A stretch of DNA of 64,000 bases, from the NCBI RefSeq assembly GCF_001942305.1, contig NZ_MKKE01000011.1, forward strand, positions 124,001-188,000, read 5' to 3'. The notes beneath the pieces are model-generated. The model saw only the letters and a program-made list of their open reading frames with translations, was not told the DNA's origin and did not search any database. Source of the DNA: Saccharomonospora sp. CUA-673. Its GTDB lineage: Bacteria; Actinomycetota; Actinomycetes; Mycobacteriales; Pseudonocardiaceae. This document shows, in pieces, positions 8,027 through 18,630 of the stretch; the first letter of the stretch is position 1; the number at the start of each line of letters is the position of its first letter. The position numbers and the translations under genes were made by a program.

Positions 8027-9201
8027 TCACTGCGTGAGGAGGGACTCCACCTGACCGGCCGCGAGGGCATGGTCGATCACCATGAACGCCGCGCCGGACA
8101 CGCCGGCCTCGTCGCCGGAGCGCAACGGCACGATGCGCAGGTTCTGCGTCGCCAGCGGCAGGGAACGTTGATAGACGGCTTCCCGCACTCCCGCGATCAG
8201 GTGTTCACCCGCCAGTGAGAGCGCGCCCCCGACCGCGAGCACGGACGGGTTGAACAGGCTGACCGCCGTCGCGAGGACCTCCCCGATGTCGCGGCCCGCT
8301 TGCCGGATGTGCTGCAACGCGGCCACCGAACCGTTGCGGGCGAGCGTGACCACGTCGGCGCTGTTCGTCGCGGGGACACCCACCTCGGTCAGCTTCGCCG
8401 CGATCGCCGCCCCGCTGGCGACGGCCTCCAGGCACCCGACATTGCCGCAGTGGCAGAGGATGTCGGTGTCGTGCGGCACCCGGACGTGCCCCATGTCGCC
8501 CGCCGCACCCTGCGACCCGCGGTGCAGCCGGCCGTAGCTGATCAGGCCACTGCCGATGCCGGTGGCGACCTTCACCAAGATCATGTGCTCGTATTCGGCC
8601 CAGTGGGCGCGGTACTCGCCGAGCGCCATGATGTTGACGTCGTTGTCCACCAGCGTCGCCGCGCCGAGTTCACCGCGCACGAACGCGGGGACGTCGAACC
8701 CGTCCCAGCCGGGCATTATCGGCGGACTCGTCGGCTTGCCCGACAGGTGCTCGACGGGCCCGGGCAGCCCGATGCCCACGCCGAGCAAGTCGGATTCGTC
8801 CCGCTCGGCCTGCGTGAGCAGCGCGCGGCCGCGGTCGCACACCTCCCGCAGCACGACCTCGGGGCCGTCGGCGATGTCGAGGACCTTGTCCTCCTCCACC
8901 AGCACGTCGCCCGCGAGGTCGGTGACCGCGAGCTTGGCGTGGGTCGCGCCGATGTCGGCGGCGAGCACCACCCTGGCCGCCGGGTTGAAGGCGACCATCG
9001 TCGCGGACGGCCGCCGGTGGAGTTGGCCTTGTCGCTGAACTTCAGCAGGCCCGAACTGAGCAGGGTGTCGATGCGCTCGGCGACGGTGGAGCGTGCCAGG
9101 CCGGTCTCGGCGGCCAGCTCGGCGCGGGTACGTGGCCGCCCGTCGCGCAGGAACTGGAACAGCGTCGCCGTGCCTGTCGGTGCCAGCTCACCCCGAGTCA
9201 T
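8027..9201 (-). CDS. ROK family transcriptional repressor (frame broken near 9003)
   Basis: An N-terminal winged helix (RTRAELAAETGLARSTVAE) is followed by a sugar-kinase-like ROK domain: DIGATHAKLAVTD, VDNDVNIMALGE and the zinc motif CHCGNVGCLE. The usual ExGH before the zinc site reads DMGH here. The start is ATG 9201. The frame shifts after GGRP and resumes at MVAFNPAARVVLAADIG, explained by one missing C; the restored protein is about 390 residues. It faces the ABC sugar-transport operon and should repress it, with a sugar or sugar phosphate as inducer. The palindrome at 9237-9251 is its likely operator. Confidence 0.88.
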
Positions 9202-9236
9202 GTGACCGCCTTCCTTCCCCTCATCAGCAGAATTCG

Positions 9237-9251
9237 CTAGTTCGACACTAG
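9237..9251. promoter_or_regulatory. operator-like palindrome in ROK/ABC intergenic region
   Basis: CTAGT and ACTAG form an inverted repeat with a five-base spacer, extended by imperfect TTC/GAA flanks. It lies 36 bases upstream of the ROK start, between the divergent genes. ROK proteins bind A/T-centred palindromes of this general size. The assignment to this regulator is by position only. Confidence 0.5.
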
Positions 9252-9336
9252 AACAACCCTGACTTCTCACGTCACAGATGCGGCCATTTGGATGTAAATC
9301 GGCGGACTTATGATGCCGAACAGGCAAAAGTGCGCC

Positions 9337-9342
9337 TATAGT
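9337..9342 (+). promoter_or_regulatory. -10 box TATAGT of the ABC transporter operon
   Basis: TATAGT lies eight bases before the ATG at 9351, and there is no ribosome site in between, so the message is probably leaderless. No convincing -35 box is present, which would fit dependence on an activator or an extended -10. Confidence 0.5.
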
Positions 9343-9350
9343 CCAGCGCC

Positions 9351-10888
9351 ATGAGCTCAAGGGAGAGCGAGATCACAGACGATGCGGGGCTGGAGCCCCT
9401 GCTGCGCATGAGCGGCATCGTCAAGCACTTCCCCGGCGTGAAGGCGCTGGACGGCATCGACCTCGAGGTGCGGGCGGGCGACGTCCACTGCCTGCTGGGG
9501 CAGAACGGCGCAGGCAAGTCCACGTTGATCAAGGTGCTGGCCGGGGCGCACCAGCCGGACGGCGGCACGATCCGCTGGCACGGCGAGGACATCCGCATCG
9601 CTGGCCCGCAGGACGCGATCGACCACGGGATCGCCACGATCTACCAGGAGCTCGACCTGGTCGACGGGCTGACCGTGGCGGAGAACATCTACCTCGGGCA
9701 CGAGCGCGCGCGATGGGGAGTCGTCGCGCGCACCGACGCGAACCGGTCGGCCGCCGAGCTGCTGCGTCGTCTCGGTCATCCCGAGGTGGACCCCGATGTC
9801 GAGGTGGGGCGCCTGCCGGCCGCGGGAAAGCAGATCGTGAGCATGGCCCGCGCGCTGTCGCACGAGGCCGAGCTGATCGTGATGGACGAGCCGTCCGCCG
9901 TGCTGGACCAGGAAGAGGTCGCGCGGCTGTTCGGCGTGATTCGCGAGCTGGCGGCGCAGGGCGTGGCGATCGTCTACATCTCCCACCGGCTGGAGGAGAT
10001 TCGCGAGATCGGCGACCGGGTCACCGTCCTCAAGGACGGGCGTACCGCCGCCACCGGACTCGCCGCGGCCGAGACGCCGACGTCGGAGATCATCCGGCTG
10101 ATGACCGGCCGGTCGATCGAGTACGCCTTCCCGGAGCGGTCGCAGCGGCAGCTGGGCGACACCGTGCTCGAGGTGTCGGAGCTGAGCAGGCCGGGGGAGT
10201 TCCGCGACGTGTCGTTCACCGTGGCCGCCGGGGAGGTCGTCGGCCTCGCGGGACTGGTCGGCTCGGGCCGCTCGGAGATCCTCGAGACGATCTACGGCGC
10301 GCGCAAGGCGCAGGCGGGGACGGTGTCGGTCGCAGGCCGCCGGTTGCGCCCGGGGCGGGTGGGAGCCGCGGTGGCCGCGGGTGTCGGCCTGTGCCCCGAG
10401 GAACGCAAGAGTCAGGCACTCGTGCTGCACGAGTCGGTGGCGCGCAACATCTCGCTCGCCAGTCTGGGCCGGTTCGCCCGCGGCGGTTTCGTCAATCGTC
10501 GGGACGAGCGGCGTGCGGCCGACGACCAGGTTCGCGCACTCGACGTGCGGCCCGCCGACGCGGCGCGCCACGTGGGCACGCTCTCCGGTGGCAACCAGCA
10601 GAAGGTCGTGCTGGCCCGCTGGTTGTTGCGCGAGTGCCGGGTGCTGGCGCTGGACGAACCGACCCGCGGCGTCGACGTCGGCGCGCGGTCCGAGATCTAC
10701 GCGCTGATCAGGGATCTGGCGGCCCGCGGTATCGCGGTCGTCGTTGTCTCCAGCGAGATCGAGGAGGTGATCGGACTGTCCGACCGGGTCCTGGTGATCT
10801 CCGACGCGTCCTCCTCCACGACGGTCCCGCCGATGAGATCGACGAGCACCGGGTGCTCGACATGGTGATGGAAGGAGACGCCGCGTGA
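9351..10888 (+). CDS. sugar ABC transporter ATP-binding protein (RbsA/MglA type, frame broken near 10806)
   Basis: This is a cytoplasmic ATPase with two tandem ABC domains, as in ribose/galactose importers. The first Walker A is GQNGAGKST with signature-like RLPAAGKQIVSMARAL and MDEPSAVLD. The second half has the degenerate loop GLVGSGRSE and an intact LSGGNQQKVVLARWLL. The frame turns to nonsense after RVLVISDA. Adding one G restores DGVLLHDGPADEIDEHRVLD and a stop at 10888 that overlaps the permease start. The restored length is about 512 residues, normal for the family. Confidence 0.9.
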
Positions 10889-11927
10889 GGACCGTTGGCA
10901 CGTCTGAATCGCCGGGCACGATGCCGCCCGGCGGGCGCACCGAAGGGTCGGTGCGCCGTGTCACCGGGTTGTTCTCCGGTCCTTCCGGTCGCAACCTCGG
11001 TCTGGTGATCGCGCTGCTGCTGCTGTGCGTCGTCGGTGTGATCACCGCGGGCGACCGCTTCGTCAGCTTCGACAACATGATGACGATCCTGCGTCTCGCG
11101 TCGGTGATCGGCGTGGTGAGCGTAGGCATGACGTTCGTGATCACCGGCGGCGGTATCGATCTGTCGGTCGGTGCGATCGTGGCGCTGTCGTCGGTGTGGG
11201 CCTCGACCCTCGCCACGCAGGCGCTCGCGACCGACACCCACTGGATCGTCATGGTCACCACGGCGTTGCTGGTCGGCGCGGGCTGCGGCCTCGTGAACGG
11301 GATACTCATCGCCTACGGCAGGATGGCGGCGTTCATCGTGACGCTGGCGATGATGGCCGGTGCGCGTGGACTCGCGGAGATCATCGCGCAGAAGCGCACG
11401 CAGGTCGTCACGGTCAGCGGTTTCACCGACGTCATCGGTGGCAGGGTGCTCGGCATCCCGGTGCTCGTGATCATCTTCGCGGTGGTCGCCGTCGCGGGCT
11501 GGATTCTGCTCAACCGCACCACGTTCGGCCGCCGGACCCTCGCCGTCGGTGGCAACCCGGAGGCGCGAGGCTTGCGGGAATCAACGTCAAGCGGCACACC
11601 ACGCTGCTGTACGTCCTCGTCGGTGTCGCATGTGGACTCGCGGCGGTGATGCTGCTGGCGCGCACCACGGCGGGGACCTCGACGCACGGCACGCTCATGG
11701 AGCTCGACGCCATCGCGGCCGTCGTCATCGGCGGGACGCTGCTCTCGGGCGGTCGCGGCACGATCGTCGGCACCGTCTTCGGTGTGCTGATCTTCACCAC
11801 GCTCACCAATGTCTTCACGCTCAACAACCTGGACACGTCCACCCAGGCCGTGGCGAAAGGCGCGATCATCGTCGTCGCGGTGCTGCTGCAACAGCGCGTC
11901 GCGGCCCGCAACGGCTCCCCGCCGTGA
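10885..11927 (+). CDS. sugar ABC transporter permease (RbsC type, frame broken near 11565)
   Basis: This inner-membrane permease has about eight to ten hydrophobic segments. It begins with GTG overlapping the ATPase stop by four bases. It carries the family motifs TGGGIDLSVGAIVALSSV and LDAIAAVVIGGTLLSGGRG, the latter being the EAA-like loop that contacts the ATPase. The frame breaks within the motif GNPEAARLAGINV: one G is missing in GAGGCG(G)CGAGG. The restored length is about 347 residues. Confidence 0.9.
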
Positions 11928-11995
11928 ACCGCGCGACTCCCCACGCGACTCCCCACGCGAAACCCGTCGGAACACTCATCTCCGAGGAGAGAACC

Positions 11996-13036
11996 ATGCG
12001 GCACCGCAGCAGACTCCTTCGCGCCACCGGCGCCATGGCAGCCCTCGCCATGCTCGCCACCGCCTGTACAGGCAACGATCCGGCCGCACAGGAGGCCGAC
12101 AACGACCCGAGGGCGGTCAGCGAGAACGACGATCCCGGCGAGGAAGTCGTCATCGGTTTCTCCGGCCCGGAGGCGGACCACGGCTGGCTGGCGGCGATCA
12201 ACTCGACCGCCATTGCCGAGGGCGAGGAGTACGAGGACGTCACGTTGCGGGTCGCGGAAGGCACCAACGACCCGAACATGCAGATCAGCCACATCGAGAC
12301 GTTCATCAACGACGGCGTGGACGCGATCGTGCTGTTGCCGACGGACGGCGCGGCGCTGACCCAGGTCGCCACCCAGGCGATGGACGCGGGCATCCCGGTC
12401 GTCAACGTCGACCGCGAGTTCTCCAGCGAGTTCGCCGCCCGCACCACGATCCTCGGTGACAACTACGGAATGGGCGTCTCGGCGGGCAACTACGCCTGCA
12501 ATCTGGTCGAGGAGAACGACCTCGGCGGCGACGCGGTGGTGACCGAGATCGCGGGCACGGACTCGCTGCCGCTGACCCAGGACCGCTCCGACGGGTTCAA
12601 GGACGCGCTGGAGCAGTGCGGTCAGGAGGTCGACCACCGGGTGGCCGCGGACTTCACCGTGGAGTCCGGCGAGCAGGCGGCATCGAACCTGCTGCAGGCG
12701 GTGCCGGAGATCGACATCATCTGGAACCACGACGACGACCAGGGCGTGGGTGTCAAGGCCGCGTTCGAGAGCGCGGACCGTGACGAGTTCGCCTTCCTCG
12801 GTGGTGCCGGCTCGAAGAACGCGATGCGCTGGATCCAGGCGGGCGAGATGGAAGCCACCGTGCTCTACCCGCCGACGCAGGCCGCCGACGGTGTCCGCCT
12901 CGCGCGGCTGCTCGCCCAGGACAAGGGCATGTCCGACCTGGTGCAGCGAGAAGTACCGCGCCGGATCGTGTTGGACGCGCCCGTCGTCACGCAGGAGAAC
13001 GTCGAGCAGTACCTCCCGCTCGGATTCGAGTCCTGA
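11996..13036 (+). CDS. sugar ABC transporter substrate-binding lipoprotein
   Basis: This is a periplasmic-binding-protein-type lipoprotein (Peripla_BP_4 group) of 346 residues. The signal peptide ends with the lipobox LATAC. The body has the two-lobe pattern seen in ribose-binding relatives: [15 protein letters not shown] near the start, [24 protein letters not shown] and [18 protein letters not shown] 11996 follows GAGGAGAG. It delivers an unknown sugar or cyclitol to the adjacent permease. Confidence 0.92.
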   Translation: MRHRSRLLRATGAMAALAMLATACTGNDPAAQEADNDPRAVSENDDPGEEVVIGFSGPEADHGWLAAINSTAIAEGEEYEDVTLRVAEGTNDPNMQISHIETFINDGVDAIVLLPTDGAALTQVATQAMDAGIPVVNVDREFSSEFAARTTILGDNYGMGVSAGNYACNLVEENDLGGDAVVTEIAGTDSLPLTQDRSDGFKDALEQCGQEVDHRVAADFTVESGEQAASNLLQAVPEIDIIWNHDDDQGVGVKAAFESADRDEFAFLGGAGSKNAMRWIQAGEMEATVLYPPTQAADGVRLARLLAQDKGMSDLVQREVPRRIVLDAPVVTQENVEQYLPLGFES

Positions 13037-13070
13037 CGCACCGCACCGACGAACCACCCCGGGAGGGCTG

Positions 13071-14263
13071 ATGACGCACGTGGACAGAGCGCCGATCGGG
13101 ATCGGCATGATCGGCTACGCCTTCATGGGGATGGCGCATTCCCAGGGATGGCGCAACGCCAAGAGCTTCTTCGATCCGAAGCTGGAACCGCGGCTGGTTG
13201 CGCTCGGCGGGCGCGATCGCGCCAAGGCCGAGGAGATGGCCCGCCGGTTCGCCTGGCAGAGCGTGGAAACCGACTGGCGCGCACTGATCGCCAGGGACGA
13301 TGTCGGCCTCGTGGACATCTGCACCCCCGGTGACACGCACGCCGAGATCGCGATCGCCGCGCTCGCGGAGGGCAAGCACGTGCTCTGCGAGAAGCCTCTC
13401 GCCAACTCGGTCGACGAGGCCGAGGAGATGGCCAAGGCCGCCGAACAAGCCCGCGCCGACGGCGTCCGTGCGATGGTCGGATTCACCTATCGGCGTGTTC
13501 CCGCACTCGCGCTCGCACGAAAACTCGTGCGCGACGGCCGGATCGGCACGCTGCGCCACGTCAGGGCGCAGTACCTGCAGGACTGGCTCACCGACCCGGC
13601 TGCTCCCCACTCGTGGCGGCTCGACGCCACCAGGGCGGGCTCCGGCGCGCTCGGTGACATCGGTGCTCACGTGATCGACCTGACCCAGTTCCTCACCGAT
13701 GAACACATCACCGGGGTCAGTGCCACGCTGGACACCTTCGTCCCCGAACGTCCGCTGCCAGGCGGCGACGGCACCGGGAAGGTGACCGTCGACGACGCGG
13801 CGGTGTTCCTCGGCCGGTTCAGCGGCGGTGCGCTGGCCACCTTCGAGGCCACTCGCTACGCCACCGGCCGCAAGAACGCCATTCGCATCGAACTGAACGG
13901 GACCGAGGGCAGCCTCGCGTTCGACTTCGAGGACATGAACACCCTGCGGTTCTACGACGCCTCGGCGCCGGACGAGACCCAGGGCTTCACCCGGATCCTC
14001 GTCACCGAGCCGACGCACCCCTATCTCGGCGCGTGGTGGCCGCCCGGCCACGTGCTCGGCTACGAACACGGCTTCTCGCACCAGCCGCCGATCTGCTCAC
14101 CGCCATCGCCGACGGCACCGACCCCGAGCCGTCGTTCGCCGACGGGCTGCGGGTGCAGCGGGTGGTCGCCGCGGTACAGGCCAGTGCGGAGGCCGGCAGC
14201 GCGTGGGTCGACGTCGCGGGAACGAACGCAAACACAGCAGGAACGACATGGGAGGTGGCGTGA
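13071..14263 (+). CDS. Gfo/Idh/MocA family oxidoreductase (frame broken near 14084)
   Basis: This is an NAD(P)-dependent sugar or cyclitol dehydrogenase. The N-terminal Rossmann region is [18 protein letters not shown]. The signature [15 protein letters not shown] contains the catalytic Lys of the EKP motif, and [10 protein letters not shown] holds the conserved Asp and His. ATG 13071 follows GGGAGG. After GYEHGFSHQ one G is missing; the other frame then gives [17 protein letters not shown] to the true stop at 14263. The restored length is about 397 residues. The next gene starts inside the stop codon (TGATG), indicating coupling. Confidence 0.9.
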
Positions 14264-15262
14264 TGGCACGACCGGTCACCCTGTTCACCGGGCAGTGGGC
14301 GGACCTGCCGTTCGAGGAGGTCGCGAAGCTCGCATCGGAGTGGGGCTACGACGGGCTGGAGATCGCCTGCTGGGGCGATCATCTCGACGTCTGGCGCGCG
14401 GTGGAGGACGAGTCGTATCTCCGGTCCAGATTGGACATCCTGGACAAGCACGGGCTCGGCGTGTGGGCGATCTCAAACCACCTCAAGGGGCAGGCGTCTG
14501 CGACGACCCGATCGACGCGCGCCACAAGGCGATCCTGTCCGAGCGGGTCTGGGGTGACGGCGAGCCGGAGGGCATCCGGCAACGCGCGGCCGAGGAGATG
14601 AAGCACACCGCGCGGGTCGCCGCCCGGCTCGGCGTGAACACCGTCGTCGGCTTCACGGGTTCGGCGAACTGGAAATACGTGGCGATGTTCCCGCCGGTGC
14701 CCGCCGACCTGATCGAGGCCGGATACCGGGACTTCGCGACCGGTGGAACCCGATCATGGACGTCTTCGAGGAAGAGGGCGTGCGGTTCGCGCTCGAGGTG
14801 CACCCGTCGGAGATCGCCTACGACTACTGGTCCACCGTGGCCACCCTCGACGCGATCGGGCGCCGGGAATCGTTCGGCCTGAACTGGGATCCGAGCCACA
14901 TGGTGTGGCAGGACATCGACCCCGCCGGGTTCCTCGTCGACTTCGCGGACCGGATCTTCCACGTCGACTGCAAGGACACCAAGCGCAACACCGGCAACGG
15001 CCGCAACGGCAGGCTCGGCTCCCACCTGCCGTGGGGTGACCCGAGGCGCGGCTGGGACTTCGTGTCCACCGGACGTGGGGACGTGCCGTGGGAGGCGTGT
15101 TTCCGCGTGCTGAACTCCATCGGCTACGACGGTCCGATCTCGATCGAGTGGGAGGACGCGGGCATGGACCGGCTGCGGGGTGCTCCCGAGTCGCTGCGGT
15201 ACGTGCGCGAGCAGTTGTTCGACCCGCCGGAGGCCGCGTTCGACGCCGCTTTCAGTTCCTGA
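14263..15262 (+). CDS. sugar phosphate isomerase/epimerase-like TIM-barrel protein (two frame breaks)
   Basis: This AP-endonuclease-2-like TIM barrel belongs to the inositol/sugar catabolism type (IolE/IolI group). Metal-ligand segments are visible: [24 protein letters not shown] and SIEWEDAG. It starts at ATG 14263 overlapping the previous stop. Two single-base losses interrupt it, one near 14496 ([13 protein letters not shown] restored) and one near 14741 ([15 protein letters not shown] restored). The repaired protein has about 333 residues. It probably isomerises the product of the neighbouring dehydrogenase. Confidence 0.88.
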
Positions 15263-15346
15263 ACCCCGACACCCGCGCGCCTCGCCGCGCGTGCAACACA
15301 CCCGATCCTGACGTCTCCAACGAAGAAGTACGGAATAGGAGGGTTC

Positions 15347-16305
15347 ATGTGTTACGGATTCGATGGTGAGAGGGCGGTTCGCCGCTCGCTCGGTGAGCGC
15401 GGCATCAGCAGACGAGGTGCGTTGCGGTCCGCGTTGGGCGGTGCGGTCGGTGCCGGGCTTCTCGCCGCCGGGTTCGCGGCACCCGCGGCACAGGCCACCG
15501 TCCCGGGTGCCGGACTTCGCCGGGTGCGCCGGGATTGATCAGTGTCCAGTTGTTCACGACGCGCTCGGACCTGGAGGGTGAGCCGGGCTTCGACGCCACG
15601 TTGCGGATGCTGGCCGACACCGGATACCGGAAGGTGGAGCAGGCGCTCGGCTACTTCGGCCGCACCGCGCAGGAGCTGCGGGAGTTCTACGACGACATCG
15701 GCATCTCGGCGACGTCCGGCCACGACGACATCAGCGACAGCGAACAAGCTCTGCACACCAAGATCGACAACGCACGCACGCTCGGCCAGTCGTTCATGGT
15801 GGTGCCCTATCTGGACTCGTCCGACAAGGCCGACTGGCAGCGGTGGGCGGAGCAGATGAACCACGAGGCCGAGGTGGCCCGGTCGGCCGGCCTGCGCTAC
15901 GGCTACCACAACCATGCGCAGGAGTTCACCACCGATCTCGGCGGCGGCGTGACGCCGTGGCAGGTGCTCACGTCCGAACTGGACCCGGAGCTCGTGCACC
16001 TCGAGCTCGACATCTACTGGGCAGTGCGCGGCGGCATCGAGAGCGGTGACGGGGCGAGCGACCCCGAGGGCTTCACGATCGACGTGATCCGGTCCGCGCC
16101 GCAGCGCGTGCTGCAGTACCACGTCAAGGACCGGCACGCCCACGACGGCGACATGGCCGACCTGGGCACCGGCCACATCGACTTCGCCCGCATCTTCCGT
16201 GCGCACCGCGTGCGGGAGTACATCGTCGAGAACGACACCCCGGACGTGACGGTCCGCCAGACCGTCGAGGTCGGCTACTCCTACCTGCGCACGCTGCGTT
16301 TCTGA
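15347..16305 (+). CDS. Tat-exported TIM-barrel sugar isomerase-like protein (frame broken near 15527)
   Basis: The N-terminus carries a twin-arginine signal: SRRGALRSALGG followed by a hydrophobic stretch and APAAQA. This indicates folded export with its metal in place. One missing C after LRRV leads to a premature stop, and the barrel resumes as ISVQLFTTRSDLEGEPGF. Metal-site segments YHNHAQEF, LELDIYWAVRGG, HVKDR and IVENDT match sugar phosphate isomerase/epimerase proteins. AGGAGG precedes ATG 15347. The repaired length is about 320 residues. The substrate is unknown. Confidence 0.88.
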
Positions 16306-16413
16306 TGCCCAATCCGTCGATCGGCCGGTCGTCACCCGGCGCCGGCCCCATCCAGTGACGTGCGGTCACGTCAGCCGCGCGTGTGTTCTCCACCTATCCG
16401 AGGAGAGTTCGTG

Positions 16414-18531
16414 ATGCGCAAAATACCCGTCACGGCGCTCGTGGCCGCCGTGACAACGGCGCTACTGACAGCGCCAGGACTGTCCACGGCGGAGGAAGAA
16501 GCTCCGCCGCCGGACTCGGAGTTCCAGAAGGTCGTCCTCGACGACACCCCGGGCGAGCCGATGGATCTCGCCGTGCTGCCGGACGGCAGGGTGCTGCACA
16601 CCACTCGGCCGGGCGAGGTGCGGATGCACGTCCCGGACACCGGTCGCAACATCGTCGCCGCAGACCTCGACGTCTACGAACACGACGAGGAAGGCCTGCA
16701 GAGCATCGCCATCGACCCCGGCTTCAACGGCAAGACGAACCGCTGGGTCTATCTCTACTACTCGCCGCCGTTGGACACCCCGGAGGACGATCCGTCCACA
16801 CCGGACGTCAACGAGGGCGACGCTCCCGAGGTCGGGACGCCGGAGGACTTCGCCCCGTTCGAGGGCGAGATCCGGCTGTCGCGGTTCCAGCTCGACGGCA
16901 ACACCCTGGACCTGTCGAGCGAGCAGCAGATCCTCGAGGTTCCGGTCGATCGGGGAATCTGCTGCCATGTCGGTGGGGACATCGAGTTCGACAGCGACGG
17001 CAATCTCTACCTCGCCACCGGCGACGACAGCAACCCGTTCTCCTCGGACGGCTACACGCCCATCGACGAGCGGGAGGACCGCAACCCGGCCTTCGACGCG
17101 CAGCGCGCCTCGTCCAACACCAACGACCTGCGCGGCAAGGTGTTGCGGATCAATGTCGGCGACGACGGCTCGTACACCATCCCGGAGGGCAACCTCTTCG
17201 AGCAGGGCACGGCGAAGACGCGCGCGGAGATCTACCTGATGGGACTGCGGAACCCGTTCCGCATCGACATCGACCCCCACACGGACGCGCTCTACGTCGC
17301 CGACTACTCGCCGGACGCGACCGCCGCCGACCCGGACCGCGGCCCGCAGGGGACCGGCAAGTGGTTCGCCGCGACCGAACCGGGCAACTGGGGCTGGCCG
17401 TACTGCGCCACCGCCGAACTGCCCTATGTGGACTACGACTTCGCCACCGGTGAGTCCGGCGAGACGTTCGACTGCGCGGCGCCGGTGAACGAGTCCCCGC
17501 GCAACACCGGGCTCACGGAGCTACCGCCGGTGGAGCAGCCACAGCTCTGGTACGACTACGAGGAGTCGTCGCAGTTCCCCGAACTCGGCACCGGGGGTAT
17601 CGGCCCGATGGCCGGCCCCGTCTACGAGTTCGACCCCAAGAACCTCGTCGGCCGCGCGCCGGTCGCCTGGCCGAAGCACTACGACGGGTTGCCGCTGTTC
17701 TACGAGTGGACCCGGGACTACATCAAGGGATTCCACCTCGACGAGTCCGGCGCGCTGACCGGCATCGAGGACGTGGTGTCGTCCATCCCGCTGTACGCTC
17801 CGATGGCCATGGAGTTCGGCCCGAACGGTGCGCTCTACATGCTGGAGTACGGCAAGGGCTACTTCGGCGAACTGCCGGAGGCGTCGCTGTCGCGGATCGA
17901 CTACATCGGACCGAACGGCAACCACAGCCCGGAGGCGAAGGCCACGGCCGACGTCGACAACGGGGAGGCACCGCTGACGGTGCAGTTCTCCAGCGAGGGC
18001 ACCAAGGACGCCGACGGCGACCAGCTGCGCTACGCCTGGGACTTCCACGCCGACGGCAAGGTCGACTCGCGGGAGCCGAACCCGACGCACACCTACACCG
18101 AGAACGGGGCCTACAACGTCTCGTTGCAGGTGACCGACGTCGGCGGCAAACACCGGGGCAAGACCGGCGTCGCCGAGGTGCCGATCGTCGTCGGCAATCA
18201 GGCACCGGAGGTGGAGTTCGTCACGCCCGTCGACGGGCAGGAGTTCTCCTTCGGTGACGTCGTCCAGTACGAGGTCTCGGTGACCGACGACCAGCCGGTG
18301 GACTGCTCGCAGGTCGAGGTGACCTACATCCTCGGCCACGACGATCACGGTCACCCGCAGACAACGTCGTACGGGTGCTCCGGCTCGATCCGGACCACGG
18401 TGCCGGGCGGTCACGACCCCGAGCACGACAACTTGTACGGCGTGTTCGACGCCAGTTACACCGACCCGGGCGAGGACGGGCTGCCGTCGCTGTCCGGCAA
18501 TGACCGGGTCGTGCTCGAACCGGTGCAGTAA
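16414..18531 (+). CDS. secreted glucose/sorbosone dehydrogenase-like protein with PKD domain
   Basis: A Sec signal peptide (VAAVTTALLTAPGLSTAEE) precedes a six-bladed propeller of the PQQ-dependent soluble glucose dehydrogenase/sorbosone dehydrogenase fold. Typical pieces are MDLAVLPDGRVLHTTRPG, LQSIAIDPGF, NLYLATGDDSNPF and GLRNPFRIDIDP. Residues about 505-600 form a PKD domain (GEAPLTVQFSSEGTKDADGD, then YAWDF) that may bind polysaccharide, and a further beta-rich tail follows. The length is 706 residues, starting at ATG 16414 after GAGGAG. It closes the sugar operon and probably oxidises an extracellular sugar. Confidence 0.88.
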   Translation: MRKIPVTALVAAVTTALLTAPGLSTAEEEAPPPDSEFQKVVLDDTPGEPMDLAVLPDGRVLHTTRPGEVRMHVPDTGRNIVAADLDVYEHDEEGLQSIAIDPGFNGKTNRWVYLYYSPPLDTPEDDPSTPDVNEGDAPEVGTPEDFAPFEGEIRLSRFQLDGNTLDLSSEQQILEVPVDRGICCHVGGDIEFDSDGNLYLATGDDSNPFSSDGYTPIDEREDRNPAFDAQRASSNTNDLRGKVLRINVGDDGSYTIPEGNLFEQGTAKTRAEIYLMGLRNPFRIDIDPHTDALYVADYSPDATAADPDRGPQGTGKWFAATEPGNWGWPYCATAELPYVDYDFATGESGETFDCAAPVNESPRNTGLTELPPVEQPQLWYDYEESSQFPELGTGGIGPMAGPVYEFDPKNLVGRAPVAWPKHYDGLPLFYEWTRDYIKGFHLDESGALTGIEDVVSSIPLYAPMAMEFGPNGALYMLEYGKGYFGELPEASLSRIDYIGPNGNHSPEAKATADVDNGEAPLTVQFSSEGTKDADGDQLRYAWDFHADGKVDSREPNPTHTYTENGAYNVSLQVTDVGGKHRGKTGVAEVPIVVGNQAPEVEFVTPVDGQEFSFGDVVQYEVSVTDDQPVDCSQVEVTYILGHDDHGHPQTTSYGCSGSIRTTVPGGHDPEHDNLYGVFDASYTDPGEDGLPSLSGNDRVVLEPVQ

Positions 18532-18548
18532 ACGCACCGCTGCCAACG

Positions 18549-18596
18549 GGACGTGAGTCGTTGTGGTCGCTGCGGCGGCCGCAACGACTCACGTCC
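18549..18596. terminator. hairpin between sugar operon and ebo-type operon
   Basis: Arms at 18549-18566 (GGACGTGAGTCGTTGTGG) and 18579-18596 pair over 18 bases with one G-T wobble around a 12-base loop. It separates the dehydrogenase gene from the inositol-phosphate-synthase-like gene and probably terminates the upstream operon. Confidence 0.7.
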
Positions 18597-18630
18597 GGCG
18601 GTAACCCAACCACCTCAGGGAGGCCGGAGG

